Shown one piece after another: positions 18,268 through 27,174 of a stretch of DNA of 64,000 nucleotides; the first letter of the stretch is position 1; the number at the start of each line of letters is the position of its first letter. This stretch comes from Crocinitomicaceae bacterium (lineage in GTDB: Bacteria > Bacteroidota > Bacteroidia > Flavobacteriales_D > Crocinitomicaceae). Under the pieces are notes generated by a model. The model was not told the origin of the DNA and searched no databases. It saw nothing but the letters and a program-made list of their open reading frames with translations. The position numbers and the translations under genes are program-made. Location: contig JAQWFQ010000030.1 in NCBI GenBank assembly GCA_029238665.1, positions 248,001 to 312,000 of the forward strand, read 5' to 3'.

Positions 18268-19308
18268 TTATAGTTTATCTTTCCCAAGCCAACGAAGTAC
18301 ATTGTCGTACCAAATACGATCAGCTTCGGATTGTTTTAGGATATCAACCTCTACAGCGAAATCAACAACACGTCCAGGATATGAATTGGCCACACCCTCC
18401 ATCTCTCCCAATGGATATGGATCATCTAGCCCTGCAATTATTTGATCGGACCCTACCCGGGACTTCAATAACTGAAGCGTATACGAATCGTGTACCAATG
18501 TGTCAAAAAACAAGTTCTTGTGTCCCAAAGAAGATCTTGGATCACTAACATCCTCAAAAAGATCAGGCCTACCATCGTACCCTTGAAGCCTACGTCCATA
18601 ATTTGCTTGACCAAGCATACATCCGTGCGCAAAACAAGTTCGTATGTCAGGGAATTTATCTACGATTCCTTTTAATGAATACAAGTGAAGTGTATCAGCA
18701 GTTTGTGCCATCATCCAAACTAAATGAAATCGCCAATAAACATCTTTTAATTTCACCATTTTCTGACCATCATACGGATGAATCTCTATAGCTAATTTAT
18801 ATTTGTTTGCCAGTTCAAATATTGGGAAAACATGATCGTCAGCAACAGAAACCCATTCATCGTCTTCATTCACGAAATGAGAAGGAAGACAAAGTAAATT
18901 CATATTTAACTGAGTAACACAGCGTTCAATTTCTTTCAACGCATCCTCAATATAAAGGGGTTGAACGACAAAACCACACGTAAACTTATCGGGCCTTCTC
19001 TGTTGAACACTTGCATTAAAATCATTTTGCCAACGAATTGCATCGTAAGCATCTTTTCTAGCCCAACCATTACAATACAATTGAGAAAGGTTAAGCATAA
19101 CAGCATGATCTATACTGTATTTATCCATCCAAATCAACTTCTCATCAAAAAAGAAACTTGAGTCAGTAATTGGCCTTGACCAATCTCCTTGACGCATAAA
19201 CTTCTTATCATCATCAATTGAAAATAACTTTTTATCCCGCATAAAATTAGGGATTTCACTTGGTTCAGGAAGCAAATGTCCGTGACCGTTAATCTTCAAT
19301 TTATGCAT
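18268..19308 (-). CDS. Amidohydrolase-family protein, ACMSD-like decarboxylase
   Basis: About 346 residues, amidohydrolase-2 fold. Metal ligands fit the aminocarboxymuconate-semialdehyde decarboxylase group: HGH (9-11), EIHPYDG, CFAHGC and the late Asp in GLDDPYP. ACMSD diverts the tryptophan/kynurenine pathway away from NAD synthesis. Flavobacterial proteins of this type occur near kynurenine genes, but none are here, so the substrate is inferred. The start is taken at ATG 19308 (MHKLKINGHGH); an in-frame ATG at 19329 would add 7 residues. Own promoter at 19348-19355. Confidence 0.75.
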   Translation of the reverse strand: MHKLKINGHGHLLPEPSEIPNFMRDKKLFSIDDDKKFMRQGDWSRPITDSSFFFDEKLIWMDKYSIDHAVMLNLSQLYCNGWARKDAYDAIRWQNDFNASVQQRRPDKFTCGFVVQPLYIEDALKEIERCVTQLNMNLLCLPSHFVNEDDEWVSVADDHVFPIFELANKYKLAIEIHPYDGQKMVKLKDVYWRFHLVWMMAQTADTLHLYSLKGIVDKFPDIRTCFAHGCMLGQANYGRRLQGYDGRPDLFEDVSDPRSSLGHKNLFFDTLVHDSYTLQLLKSRVGSDQIIAGLDDPYPLGEMEGVANSYPGRVVDFAVEVDILKQSEADRIWYDNVLRWLGKDKL

Positions 19309-19347
19309 GATTATTTTGTTTTTATTCATTTAACAGTGAAGTCTTCT

Positions 19348-19355
19348 CAAAAATA
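19348..19355 (-). promoter_or_regulatory. Promoter -7 element of the ACMSD-like gene
   Basis: Minus-strand TATTTTTG; the leader is about 14 nt to ATG 19329 or 35 nt to ATG 19308. Confidence 0.5.
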
Positions 19356-19391
19356 GAGAAAAAGGAACTAAATAGAGCTATGGATAATCGA

Positions 19392-19421
19392 ATAAAAAAA
19401 AAGGCTTACCAAAAGTAAGCC
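19392..19421 (-). terminator. Terminator of ftsY
   Basis: Arms GGCTTAC (19403-19409) and GTAAGCC (19415-19421) with a 5-nt loop, followed on the minus strand by nine T residues. A strong intrinsic terminator just after the ftsY stop. Confidence 0.85.
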
Positions 19422-19446
19422 CTCAATTAATTTAAGTCAAATAACA

Positions 19447-20400
19447 TTACGAAAACAACGAGTTAACAAACTCAACCCGATCGAACGGCTGTAAGTCATC
19501 CATACCTTCTCCTACTCCAATATACTTTACTGGAATTTTCATTTGATCAGAAATACCAATTACAACTCCACCTTTGGCAGTACCATCTAACTTTGTAATT
19601 GCCAATACATTAATATCTGTTGTTGCGGCGAACTGTTTTGCTTGTTCGTATGCATTTTGACCGGTAGAACCATCCAAAACCAACATAACTTCATGCGGAG
19701 CAGAGGGAATAACCTTATCCATAACTCGTTTTATCTTACCAAGTTCGTTCATTAAGTTAACCTTATTATGCAACCTACCTGCAGTATCTATAATAACAAC
19801 ATCTGCATCTTGAGCTTTTGCAGACTGCAATGCATCATAGGCAACAGAAGCAGGGTCTGCCCCCATTCCCTGGTGTACGATTGGCACACCTACACGATCT
19901 GCCCAAATAATCAACTGGTCAACTGCCGCTGCTCTAAAAGTATCTGAAGCACCAAGAACAACCTTATAACCCGCCTGCTTATACTGATGCGCTAGCTTTC
20001 CGATTGTAGTCGTTTTACCAACTCCATTCACCCCAACAACCATAATAACATGTGGTCCATCAACTTGCTTAGGAATTGTAAAGTCTATGTTTTTTTCTGA
20101 ATTGTTTTCCGCTAATAAATCTGCGATCTCAGACTTCAACACTGAATTAAGCTCTTCAACACCTATAAACTTATCACGCGCTATGCGTGCTTCAATTTTA
20201 TCAATAATCTTTAAAGTTGTTTCAACACCAACATCAGAGGTGATTAAAACCTCTTCTAAATCATCCAGTACATCAGCATCAACTTTTGACTTACCCACTA
20301 TAGTACGCGTAAGCTTATTGAAAAAACTTGTTTTTGTTTTTTCAAGCCCCTTATCTAAAGTTTGTTTTTTCTCTTTTGAAAAGAAATTAAATAATGCCAT
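19447..20400 (-). CDS. ftsY: Signal recognition particle receptor FtsY
   Basis: 317 residues. The GTPase receptor that docks SRP-ribosome complexes at the inner membrane. G1 GVNGVGKTTT, DTFRAAA, G3 DTAGR and G4 TKLDGTAKGG are all present. The N-terminal acidic A domain of E. coli is replaced by a short basic/aromatic tail (ALFNFFSKEKK), as in most Bacteroidota. The start is at ATG 20400; the longer frame to 20415 runs into the upstream hairpin. It follows the rpmB-rpmG-DUF4295 group and may be reached by read-through past the hairpin at 20416-20443. Confidence 0.95.
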   Translation of the reverse strand: MALFNFFSKEKKQTLDKGLEKTKTSFFNKLTRTIVGKSKVDADVLDDLEEVLITSDVGVETTLKIIDKIEARIARDKFIGVEELNSVLKSEIADLLAENNSEKNIDFTIPKQVDGPHVIMVVGVNGVGKTTTIGKLAHQYKQAGYKVVLGASDTFRAAAVDQLIIWADRVGVPIVHQGMGADPASVAYDALQSAKAQDADVVIIDTAGRLHNKVNLMNELGKIKRVMDKVIPSAPHEVMLVLDGSTGQNAYEQAKQFAATTDINVLAITKLDGTAKGGVVIGISDQMKIPVKYIGVGEGMDDLQPFDRVEFVNSLFS

Positions 20401-20415
20401 AACTAATAACAACAA

Positions 20416-20443
20416 AAGCTTCTACCTAAAAAAGTAGAAGCTT
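20416..20443 (-). terminator. Hairpin between the ribosomal-protein group and ftsY
   Basis: A perfect 10-bp stem, AAGCTTCTAC (20416-20425) with GTAGAAGCTT (20434-20443), 8-nt loop, followed on the minus strand by TTTGTTGTT. The tail is an imperfect T tract, so it may attenuate rather than stop transcription into ftsY, whose ATG is 16 nt further on. Confidence 0.65.
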
Positions 20444-20469
20444 ATATTAATAAGATAAATAAAACAGAA

Positions 20470-20625
20470 TTAGTTCTTACTGAACCACTCTTTTACTTTT
20501 TTATTGTGAACAATTTCCTCTTTTAATGAGTAAGATCCTGTCTTTTCAGACTTAACCATCTTGATCACTTTCGTATGCTCTTTTCCGCCACCTTTTTGTA
20601 AGGATGCTACTACTTTCTTTGCCAT
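20470..20625 (-). CDS. DUF4295-family small basic protein, probable ribosomal protein
   Basis: 51 residues: MAKKVVASLQKGGGKEHTKV at the N-terminus, ending KEWFSKN. Lys-rich, no hydrophobic segment. The family is restricted to Bacteroidota and always follows rpmG. The Flavobacterium johnsoniae ribosome structure reported an extra large-subunit protein called bL38; that this gene encodes it is my inference from size, charge and position. Nine nt separate it from rpmG upstream. Confidence 0.85.
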   Translation of the reverse strand: MAKKVVASLQKGGGKEHTKVIKMVKSEKTGSYSLKEEIVHNKKVKEWFSKN

Positions 20626-20634
20626 ATCTTAGAA

Positions 20635-20817
20635 TTATTTAATTTCTTTATGAAGCGTATAACGTTTCAATATTGGATTAAATTTTTTGATCTCCATTCT
20701 GTCTGGAGTGTTCTTTCTGTTTTTCGTTGTAATGTAACGAGATGTACCTGCTACTCCAGACTTTTTATGCTCTGTACATTCCAAAATAACCTGAACTCTA
20801 TTTCCTTTTTTTGCCAT
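20635..20817 (-). CDS. rpmG: 50S ribosomal protein bL33
   Basis: 60 residues, complete bL33: [18 protein letters not shown], then [20 protein letters not shown]. Near the E site of the large subunit. The zinc-binding CxxC pairs of the C+ form are absent (a single Cys), so this is the zinc-free type. Co-transcribed with rpmB and the DUF4295 gene. Confidence 0.96.
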   Translation of the reverse strand: MAKKGNRVQVILECTEHKKSGVAGTSRYITTKNRKNTPDRMEIKKFNPILKRYTLHKEIK

Positions 20818-20864
20818 TTCCTTTTATTTATTCAACTACCATTTCACAATGGGTAGAAAACGTT

Positions 20865-21101
20865 TTACTTTATTAATCCTTTAGAACGTGCTTCTTTAAC
20901 ACAAACTCCAATACCTTTCTTATTGATTGTTCTCAATGCAGAAACTGATATTTTTAACGTAATAAATTCATCTTCCTCTGGAATGAAAAATTTCTTAGTT
21001 ATTAAGTTTGGGTAGAACTTACGTTTAGTTTTACGTTGTGAGTGAGAAACATTATTCCCAACCATTACCGATTTCCCTGTGATTTGACAAACTCTTGACA
21101 T
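20865..21101 (-). CDS. rpmB: 50S ribosomal protein bL28
   Basis: 78 residues: [29 protein letters not shown] is the family N-terminus. Heads the three-gene small ribosomal-protein group, 47 nt before rpmG. An imperfect -7 element, TTTCTTTG on the minus strand, lies at 21139-21146, between cinA and this gene. Confidence 0.96.
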   Translation of the reverse strand: MSRVCQITGKSVMVGNNVSHSQRKTKRKFYPNLITKKFFIPEEDEFITLKISVSALRTINKKGIGVCVKEARSKGLIK

Positions 21102-21176
21102 CTCTATATTATTTAATCCTTATATTAAAAAGCGGTTGCAAAGAAACCATAAAATCAACTAACTTCCAAGTAATAT

Positions 21177-22430
21177 TTACTTTTTCTCAGTATTTATTTC
21201 AAGTAACTCACAACGAAGCAAATTTAACGCTGATAAAACTGTCTTCCTAATATTTCGCTCTCTAAAATCACCAAAAAGAAAATGTTTAGCAACAACCCCC
21301 TCCGGACCAGCTATTCCAATCCAAACTAATCCCACCGGTTTTTCTTCAGACCCTCCCTCAGGGCCTGTAATTCCAGATGTTGAAATGCAATAATCAACAC
21401 CCAAGTGTCGCCTTCCATTTTCCGCCATCTGCTTCACTACAACTTCGCTAACAGCTCCATCACGCTCAATATCTGAATGATTAACGCCAACAAAATCAAC
21501 CTTAACCTCATTTGCATAACTAATAACACTTCCGCGAAAATACCGCGAAGACCCTGGAACACGAACAAGCTCACTCGCAATAGCACCTCCTGTACAACTT
21601 TCAACTGTCCCAAGACTTAAACCATCCTCAACCAGAAGGGTACCTACAATTTCACTTAAACTCTCTTCCTCCTCTCCAAAGGCATAAGCAGGAAAACGTT
21701 TATATAATTCAATGATATAATTTGTAATTAACTCTTCGTCTACGGCATTACATTTCCCACTTATTCTTAAACGTACAGCTCCAGCAGAAGGTAAATAAGC
21801 AAAACTCAAGCCATCGCTAAACATCTGCTCTTCCAAATCAGAAATACGGTCTGCAAGGTAAGACTCTCCAATTCCTTGAAATTGAAGCGTTCTTTGAAAA
21901 AGTGGCTTAGAATTAAATCGATCTAGTAACAAAGGAAAGCCATGCTCTTTTAAGATGTACTTCATCTCAAAGGGAACACCAGGCAAACTAACAACCACCT
22001 GATCATTGACATCAAACCACATTCCAGGGGCTGTCCCCATGTCATTCTGAAGTATTGTACACCCCTTAGGAAGCTCTGCTTGTCGAACATTAACATCAAC
22101 CATCTTTTTCCCACGCTTTAAAAAATAAGCCTTCACACGAGTCAAAACATCTTGATTCAACTCCAAATCTACCTTAAAGTATTCCGCAAGCACAGATTTT
22201 GTAACGTCATCTTTTGTTGGACCCAACCCACCTGTCACAATAACTACATCTACCCGACTTAAAGCCAGGTCAAGGGCATTACAAATATCAGACTTAACAT
22301 CTTTGATGACACTACTAAACATGACCTTAACCCCAAAGTTCGCTAACTCAGCTCCAATCCACGTAGCATTTGTATTCACCGTTTGGCCAATTAAAAGCTC
22401 ATCTCCGATACAAATTACCTCAACCGTCAT
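21177..22430 (-). CDS. cinA: CinA-family protein (nicotinamide-nucleotide amidohydrolase / ADP-ribose pyrophosphatase-like)
   Basis: 417 residues, full-length two-domain CinA. The N-terminal MoCF-like domain (about 1-170) has VTGGLGPTKDDVT. The C-terminal amidase domain (about 255-410) has ESCTGGAIASELV and STSGITGPEGGSEEKPVG. The C-domain deamidates NMN in pyridine nucleotide recycling. Its ATG shares one base with the rlmD stop (TAATG), so it is translationally coupled and forms the tail of the lpx operon. Confidence 0.93.
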   Translation of the reverse strand: MTVEVICIGDELLIGQTVNTNATWIGAELANFGVKVMFSSVIKDVKSDICNALDLALSRVDVVIVTGGLGPTKDDVTKSVLAEYFKVDLELNQDVLTRVKAYFLKRGKKMVDVNVRQAELPKGCTILQNDMGTAPGMWFDVNDQVVVSLPGVPFEMKYILKEHGFPLLLDRFNSKPLFQRTLQFQGIGESYLADRISDLEEQMFSDGLSFAYLPSAGAVRLRISGKCNAVDEELITNYIIELYKRFPAYAFGEEEESLSEIVGTLLVEDGLSLGTVESCTGGAIASELVRVPGSSRYFRGSVISYANEVKVDFVGVNHSDIERDGAVSEVVVKQMAENGRRHLGVDYCISTSGITGPEGGSEEKPVGLVWIGIAGPEGVVAKHFLFGDFRERNIRKTVLSALNLLRCELLEINTEKK

Positions 22431-23860
22431 TAAACACGCTTATATTTAGCAATAGATTCAATATGTCCCGTGTGAGGAAACTGATCTACAAAAGACATTT
22501 TATCAAGGGAATACCCTTCCTTCATCAAGGTTTCTGTATCCCTAGCCTGGGTAGAGGGATTACAAGAAATATAAACAATATTTTTAGCGCCAAGAGCAAT
22601 AACTTTAAGTAGTGTCTTTGGTGCAATTCCCGCTCTTGGAGGATCTAAAATGACCGTTTTTATCTTACCGACATAATCCGGATATTCTTTCAAGAACTTA
22701 CCGACATCTGCCGCATAGAAATCTATACCTGTAATGTTATTTCTTCGCGCATTTCTTCGCGCATCTTTAATTGCCTCTTCAACGATATCTACACCTACAA
22801 TTTTCACACCTGCATTTCTTGACGTTAAAATCTGACCTATAGTACCTGTTCCACAAAACAAATCCATAATCACGTCATTTGATTCCAGTTTTTCTTCAAA
22901 AACATAGTCGAGTGCTTTATTGTACAAGCGCTCTGCACTTTTAGGATTTGTCTGAAAAAAACTTTCCATAGATATCTCAAAGTCCAACCCTAACAATCGC
23001 TCAATTACAACAGGCTCACCGTGCAACAATGAATATTGTCCATTCTCAATTTTCGCACGATCTGCCACATTATCATTCACAGTATGCTGCAGACCCGCTA
23101 ATCGGTCTCCCAACCTACCTTTCAGGAAGGATGTGAATTTATCAACATCAAAATCCTCAACCCCAACAGATGATGTTACAAGATTGATTAACAATTTATC
23201 TTGATGAAATGATTTTCTGACCACAATGTGTCGAAAAAAACCTGTTTTCTGAGGCGGATGCCAAGCAGGTAAGCCTGAAGACTTCAAAAATTCTCTTAAC
23301 TCACCAACAAGCTCCTCCCATTGCACATCAAACATTCCACTAGGCTTATTCAACGATTCCACCTTCCACCAAGTTCCTCTTCGTTTAAATCCTAAAGCAA
23401 AAGCATCGTCCAACTCTTCATCAGTTTCTAAATCATGCTCAATGGATGAAAAACTATACTCCATTTTATTGCGGTAGAAAAAATGCTCTGGAGAACTTAT
23501 AAATTCATCAAAATAATCTTCTGGGCTGTCAAGGTTTCCAATTCTCTTAAAAACCTCAAGCGTAGACTCTTTCTTAACCTTCTCTTGCTCTACAATAGGA
23601 ATATAGATGTATGGCGCACCCGAAATCTCTTGAAATTCTGACACTTTTTCTATAGGTGATCGCTCTATAACCTCAAGCAATTTAGCCTCGGCAAATCGCT
23701 TACGTTTTTTAGCAATTCTTGCCTTAACTTTTTGACCGGGAAAAGTATTATCTACAAAGACCACATAATCACCATTTTCTGTCACCACCTTAGCAACTCC
23801 CTTTCCTCCGAACGCATATCCGGTAATATCTACGGTAATAACGTCTGCACGCTTAAACAT
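22430..23860 (-). CDS. rlmD: 23S rRNA (uracil-C5)-methyltransferase, RlmD/RumA family
   Basis: 476 residues. N-terminal TRAM-like domain (about 5-65); SAM-binding motif MDLFCGTGTIGQIL; catalytic DPPRAG and nucleophilic Cys in YISCNPSTQARD. Methylates uracil C5 in rRNA. Odd feature: the region that in E. coli RlmD carries the four iron-sulfur cysteines here reads SGAPYIYIPIVEQEK, with no cysteine, so it should lack the 4Fe-4S cluster. The exact target uridine (U1939 or another) is therefore uncertain. Ten nt after lpxA. Confidence 0.85.
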   Translation of the reverse strand: MFKRADVITVDITGYAFGGKGVAKVVTENGDYVVFVDNTFPGQKVKARIAKKRKRFAEAKLLEVIERSPIEKVSEFQEISGAPYIYIPIVEQEKVKKESTLEVFKRIGNLDSPEDYFDEFISSPEHFFYRNKMEYSFSSIEHDLETDEELDDAFALGFKRRGTWWKVESLNKPSGMFDVQWEELVGELREFLKSSGLPAWHPPQKTGFFRHIVVRKSFHQDKLLINLVTSSVGVEDFDVDKFTSFLKGRLGDRLAGLQHTVNDNVADRAKIENGQYSLLHGEPVVIERLLGLDFEISMESFFQTNPKSAERLYNKALDYVFEEKLESNDVIMDLFCGTGTIGQILTSRNAGVKIVGVDIVEEAIKDARRNARRNNITGIDFYAADVGKFLKEYPDYVGKIKTVILDPPRAGIAPKTLLKVIALGAKNIVYISCNPSTQARDTETLMKEGYSLDKMSFVDQFPHTGHIESIAKYKRV

Positions 23861-23870
23861 AAAAGTATGA

Positions 23871-24647
23871 TTAAATCATTCCACGAATCACTCCCCGTTC
23901 TGAATTAGACACGAAGTCTACAATTTCAGTTCTTAATTTAGAGCTTGGCATCGAAGCCTCAATCGCCTGTATTCCTTTTGAAATATTATTATTCTGAACA
24001 TACAGCGTTCTATAAAGATCTTCAATCTCCCTAACATCTGTATCTAAAAACCCTCTTCGTCTTAAACCAACAGAATTAACCCCAGCAAACGTCAACGGCT
24101 CTCTGGCAGCTTTTACATATGGAGGGATATCCTTACGTACCAAAGAAGCGCCTCCAACAAATGAATGCGCCCCAATATGCACGAACTGTTGCGCAGCAAC
24201 CTTCCCTTCTAATATTGCAAAATCACCTATAACAACATGTCCAGACAAACCTACATAGCTTGCCAAAATCACATTATCTCCAACCTGACAATCATGAGCA
24301 ACATGCACATAAGTCATCAACAAACAGTTACTACCAATCGTAGTTTTCCATCGATCTTTTGTTCCTTTATGAATTGTTACACATTCGCGAATAACGGTAT
24401 TATTTCCTATCTCAACAGTCGTATCCTCCCCCTCAAACTTTAAATCTTGAGGTTCAACACCAATTACTGCACCAGGAAAAACTTCACAATTATCACCAAT
24501 TCTAGTCCCGGGATAGATTGTCACATTGGAATGAATCCTGGTTCCATCACCAATAATAACATTCTCATAAATTGTAGAAAACGATTCCACAATTACACCT
24601 GCTCCTAATTGAGCATCATCCGAAATATTTGCAAGGTTACTTATCAT
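23871..24647 (-). CDS. lpxA: UDP-N-acetylglucosamine O-acyltransferase LpxA
   Basis: 258 residues of left-handed beta-helix hexapeptide repeats plus a C-terminal helical domain. The catalytic-region block YVHVAHDCQVGD and the GGASLVRKDIPPYVKA segment identify LpxA rather than LpxD. It catalyses the first lipid A step, acylating UDP-GlcNAc from hydroxyacyl-ACP. Its ATG overlaps the lpxC-fabZ stop by 4 nt. Confidence 0.95.
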   Translation of the reverse strand: MISNLANISDDAQLGAGVIVESFSTIYENVIIGDGTRIHSNVTIYPGTRIGDNCEVFPGAVIGVEPQDLKFEGEDTTVEIGNNTVIRECVTIHKGTKDRWKTTIGSNCLLMTYVHVAHDCQVGDNVILASYVGLSGHVVIGDFAILEGKVAAQQFVHIGAHSFVGGASLVRKDIPPYVKAAREPLTFAGVNSVGLRRRGFLDTDVREIEDLYRTLYVQNNNISKGIQAIEASMPSSKLRTEIVDFVSNSERGVIRGMI

Positions 24648-26047
24648 TCTGTTTTATCCTTAATTACCTGCGCAAGCATTTGCGCCTCTACAACCGGCAC
24701 ACCATTTACATAACCAACACCAGACATATCAACCAAACCTCTTCGAATTGGCGAACTCAACTTAAGCTCAAAAACAACCGTATCTCCAGGTATTACTTTT
24801 TGCTTAAATTTTACTTTATCAATTTTCATAAAGTAAGTAGAATACAAGTGTGGATCATCTAATTTACTTAATGCGAAAATACCACCAACCTGTGCCATAG
24901 CTTCAACTTGAAGTACACCAGGAAAAACAGGGTTCCCTGGAAAATGACCCGTAAATATCGGCTCATTCATGGTTATATTCTTAACCCCAATGATTGACTC
25001 CTCATGAATCTCCATCACTTTATCTACCATCAAGAATGGAAAACGATGCGGTAACATTGATTCAATATCATTAATGTCATACACTGGTTTTTTTGTCAAA
25101 TCAAAGTAACGACCAGCCTTGTCTTTAGACTTCATATATTCCTTCAGTACCTTAGCAAAACGAACATTTCCAGAGTGACCAGGACGCGCTCCTAAAATAT
25201 GAGCCTTTACAGGCCTACCTATCAAAGCTAAATCTCCGACAATGTCCAATAACTTATGCCTTGCAGGTTCATTTTCAAACTGAAGCTTTGTGCTGTTCAA
25301 AACACCAGCTCCCTCAACCTCAAACTTAACACCCTCCTTTCCGAGCATCTTAGCCAATCGGTCAAGTTCTTCTCTACCTACATTTTCTCGCTCAACAAGA
25401 ACAATAGCATTATCTAAGCTTCCACCTTTAATCAAGTTGTTTTGCGCCAAAAATTCCAACTCCCTTAAAAACACAAAGGTTCTACATGGAGCGATCTCTT
25501 TTTTAAACTCTCCAATATTATACATTGAAGCATGCTGCGTTCCAAGTACCGGAGATTTATAGTCCACCATTACAGTAATTCTATAATTTGTATCAGGTAC
25601 AGCTAAAAACTCAATTCCTTTCTCTAAGTCTTCCCAAGCAATATTTTCTTCAAGCTCAAGGTATATACGCTCAGCATTCTGATCTTCATAACCAACGGCA
25701 TCAATAGCATCAATAAACAATTGAGAACTCCCATCCATAATAGGAATTTCAGGCCCATCAATTTTAATCAGCGCATTGTCTACCTGACAACCATACAAAG
25801 CAGCAAGAATATGTTCTGTTGTATAAACACGTGCGCCATTTTGCTCTAAAGTTGTACCGCGGTCTGTTGCAACAACTAAATCACAATCAGCTTTAATGAT
25901 AGGCTCTCCGTCTAAATCTACACGTTGAAATTTATACCCATGATTTTCCTTTGCTGGAACAATCTCCAAATTAACCTTTTCTCCTGTGTGTAAACCTACA
26001 CCTGACAATAAAACAGGCTCCTTAAGGGTTCTTTGCATCTCTGCCAT
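24644..26047 (-). CDS. lpxC-fabZ: Bifunctional LpxC deacetylase / FabZ dehydratase fusion
   Basis: 467 residues in two enzymes. LpxC (about 1-310) shows GVGLHTGEKV, the zinc-site TTEHILAALYGC and the second His region in HILGARPGHSGNVRFAK; it makes the committed lipid A step. FabZ (about 325-467) has LPHRFPFLMVDKV and the catalytic Glu in NPVFPGVLQVEAMAQ; it dehydrates 3-hydroxyacyl-ACP. The two compete for the same precursor, so the fusion balances lipid A against fatty acid synthesis. It is a known Bacteroidota arrangement. Five nt after lpxD. Confidence 0.96.
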   Translation of the reverse strand: MAEMQRTLKEPVLLSGVGLHTGEKVNLEIVPAKENHGYKFQRVDLDGEPIIKADCDLVVATDRGTTLEQNGARVYTTEHILAALYGCQVDNALIKIDGPEIPIMDGSSQLFIDAIDAVGYEDQNAERIYLELEENIAWEDLEKGIEFLAVPDTNYRITVMVDYKSPVLGTQHASMYNIGEFKKEIAPCRTFVFLRELEFLAQNNLIKGGSLDNAIVLVERENVGREELDRLAKMLGKEGVKFEVEGAGVLNSTKLQFENEPARHKLLDIVGDLALIGRPVKAHILGARPGHSGNVRFAKVLKEYMKSKDKAGRYFDLTKKPVYDINDIESMLPHRFPFLMVDKVMEIHEESIIGVKNITMNEPIFTGHFPGNPVFPGVLQVEAMAQVGGIFALSKLDDPHLYSTYFMKIDKVKFKQKVIPGDTVVFELKLSSPIRRGLVDMSGVGYVNGVPVVEAQMLAQVIKDKTE

Positions 26048-26052
26048 TCGCT

Positions 26053-27093
26053 TTAATCTTTAGTTAATGCTTTAATTTTATCTTCAATTGCTTGAATACG
26101 TGAAAGAATTCGTGGCAACCTTCTAAATCCTAAATAAGATTTTTTATACTCTTTACTGTCAAAAGCCGGTGTCCCCATCAATACGGAACCATCTTTAACA
26201 CTTCCTGCAACACCTGACTGTGCAGCAACCATAACTTTATTTCCAATATTCAAATGTCCTGCAAAACCTACCTGACCACCAACCATAACGTTGTTGCCAA
26301 TTTTACATGAACCTGCAACTCCAACTTGTGCCGCCATTGCTGTATCACTTCCAATTTCAACATTATGTCCTATCTGGACAAGGTTGTCAATCTTGGCTCC
26401 TGTACGAATAATTGTACTACCCATAGTAGCTCTATCTATTGTAGTATTTGCTCCAACATCAACATTATCTTCAAGCACAACATTTCCAATTTGTGGAATT
26501 TGTTGAAACTTTCCATTTTTATCTGGAGCAAATCCAAATCCATCTGCACCAATTACAGCTCCAGCATGAATAATACAATTTTTCCCTATAACACAATCGC
26601 GATAAATGGTTGCTCCGGGGTAAATAATCGTTCCGTCACCAATACGCACATTTGTTCCAACATTCACATTTGGGTGAATAGCAACATCATCACCAACAAC
26701 TGTATCGCGAGCAATGTAGGAGAATGCTCCTAAAAACAAATTAGAACCTACTTTGGCTGTTTCATCAATAAACGAAGGGTTCTCAATCCTAGGAGTTTCC
26801 TTTGTCATTGAATTATACATTTCTAGCAATTTTGCAAAACAAGAGTAAGCATCTTCGACCTTGATAAGGGTTAATGTTTTAGGAAGAGGCGATGTAGGTG
26901 TAAATGTATTGTTCACAATACATGCTGTTGACTCCGTTTTGTAAATAAAAGCCTCGTACTTAGGGTTGGATAAAAATGACAAAGCACCTGTGAATCCTTC
27001 TTCAATCTTCGCTAACGCACTAACTTCAGCAGAAGGATTCCCTTCTACCTTACCTTCCAACATGCTTGCAATTTGCTCAGCCGTAAATTTCAT
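26053..27093 (-). CDS. lpxD: UDP-3-O-acylglucosamine N-acyltransferase LpxD
   Basis: 346 residues. N-terminal uridine-binding domain (about 1-105, MKFTAEQIASMLEG start), then hexapeptide repeats with the catalytic-type His in VQIGHNVEIG. Adds the second hydroxyacyl chain of lipid A. The ORF stays open to 27141, but the promoter -7 element lies inside that extension, so the start is ATG 27093. First gene of lpxD-lpxC/fabZ-lpxA-rlmD-cinA. Confidence 0.95.
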   Translation of the reverse strand: MKFTAEQIASMLEGKVEGNPSAEVSALAKIEEGFTGALSFLSNPKYEAFIYKTESTACIVNNTFTPTSPLPKTLTLIKVEDAYSCFAKLLEMYNSMTKETPRIENPSFIDETAKVGSNLFLGAFSYIARDTVVGDDVAIHPNVNVGTNVRIGDGTIIYPGATIYRDCVIGKNCIIHAGAVIGADGFGFAPDKNGKFQQIPQIGNVVLEDNVDVGANTTIDRATMGSTIIRTGAKIDNLVQIGHNVEIGSDTAMAAQVGVAGSCKIGNNVMVGGQVGFAGHLNIGNKVMVAAQSGVAGSVKDGSVLMGTPAFDSKEYKKSYLGFRRLPRILSRIQAIEDKIKALTKD

Positions 27094-27098
27094 AAGTT

Positions 27099-27106
27099 CA
27101 AAAATA
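27099..27106 (-). promoter_or_regulatory. Leaderless promoter of the lpxD operon
   Basis: Minus-strand TATTTTTG; the final G is 6 nt from the A of the lpxD ATG. Transcription should start at or within a base or two of the ATG. Confidence 0.65.
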
Positions 27107-27174
27107 AAAAAACAATGTATTCTCTCAGCATACAAATACACCCTTTTATCAACAAAGATTCATTTAATCAACAA

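Noticed and set aside
20087-20437. 116-codon open frame on the plus strand
   Set aside because: Antisense to ftsY and running through its hairpin; no family features.
26326-26733. 135-codon open frame on the plus strand
   Set aside because: Antisense to lpxD; the repetitive Asn/Ser/Ile content mirrors hexapeptide-repeat codons and has no promoter.
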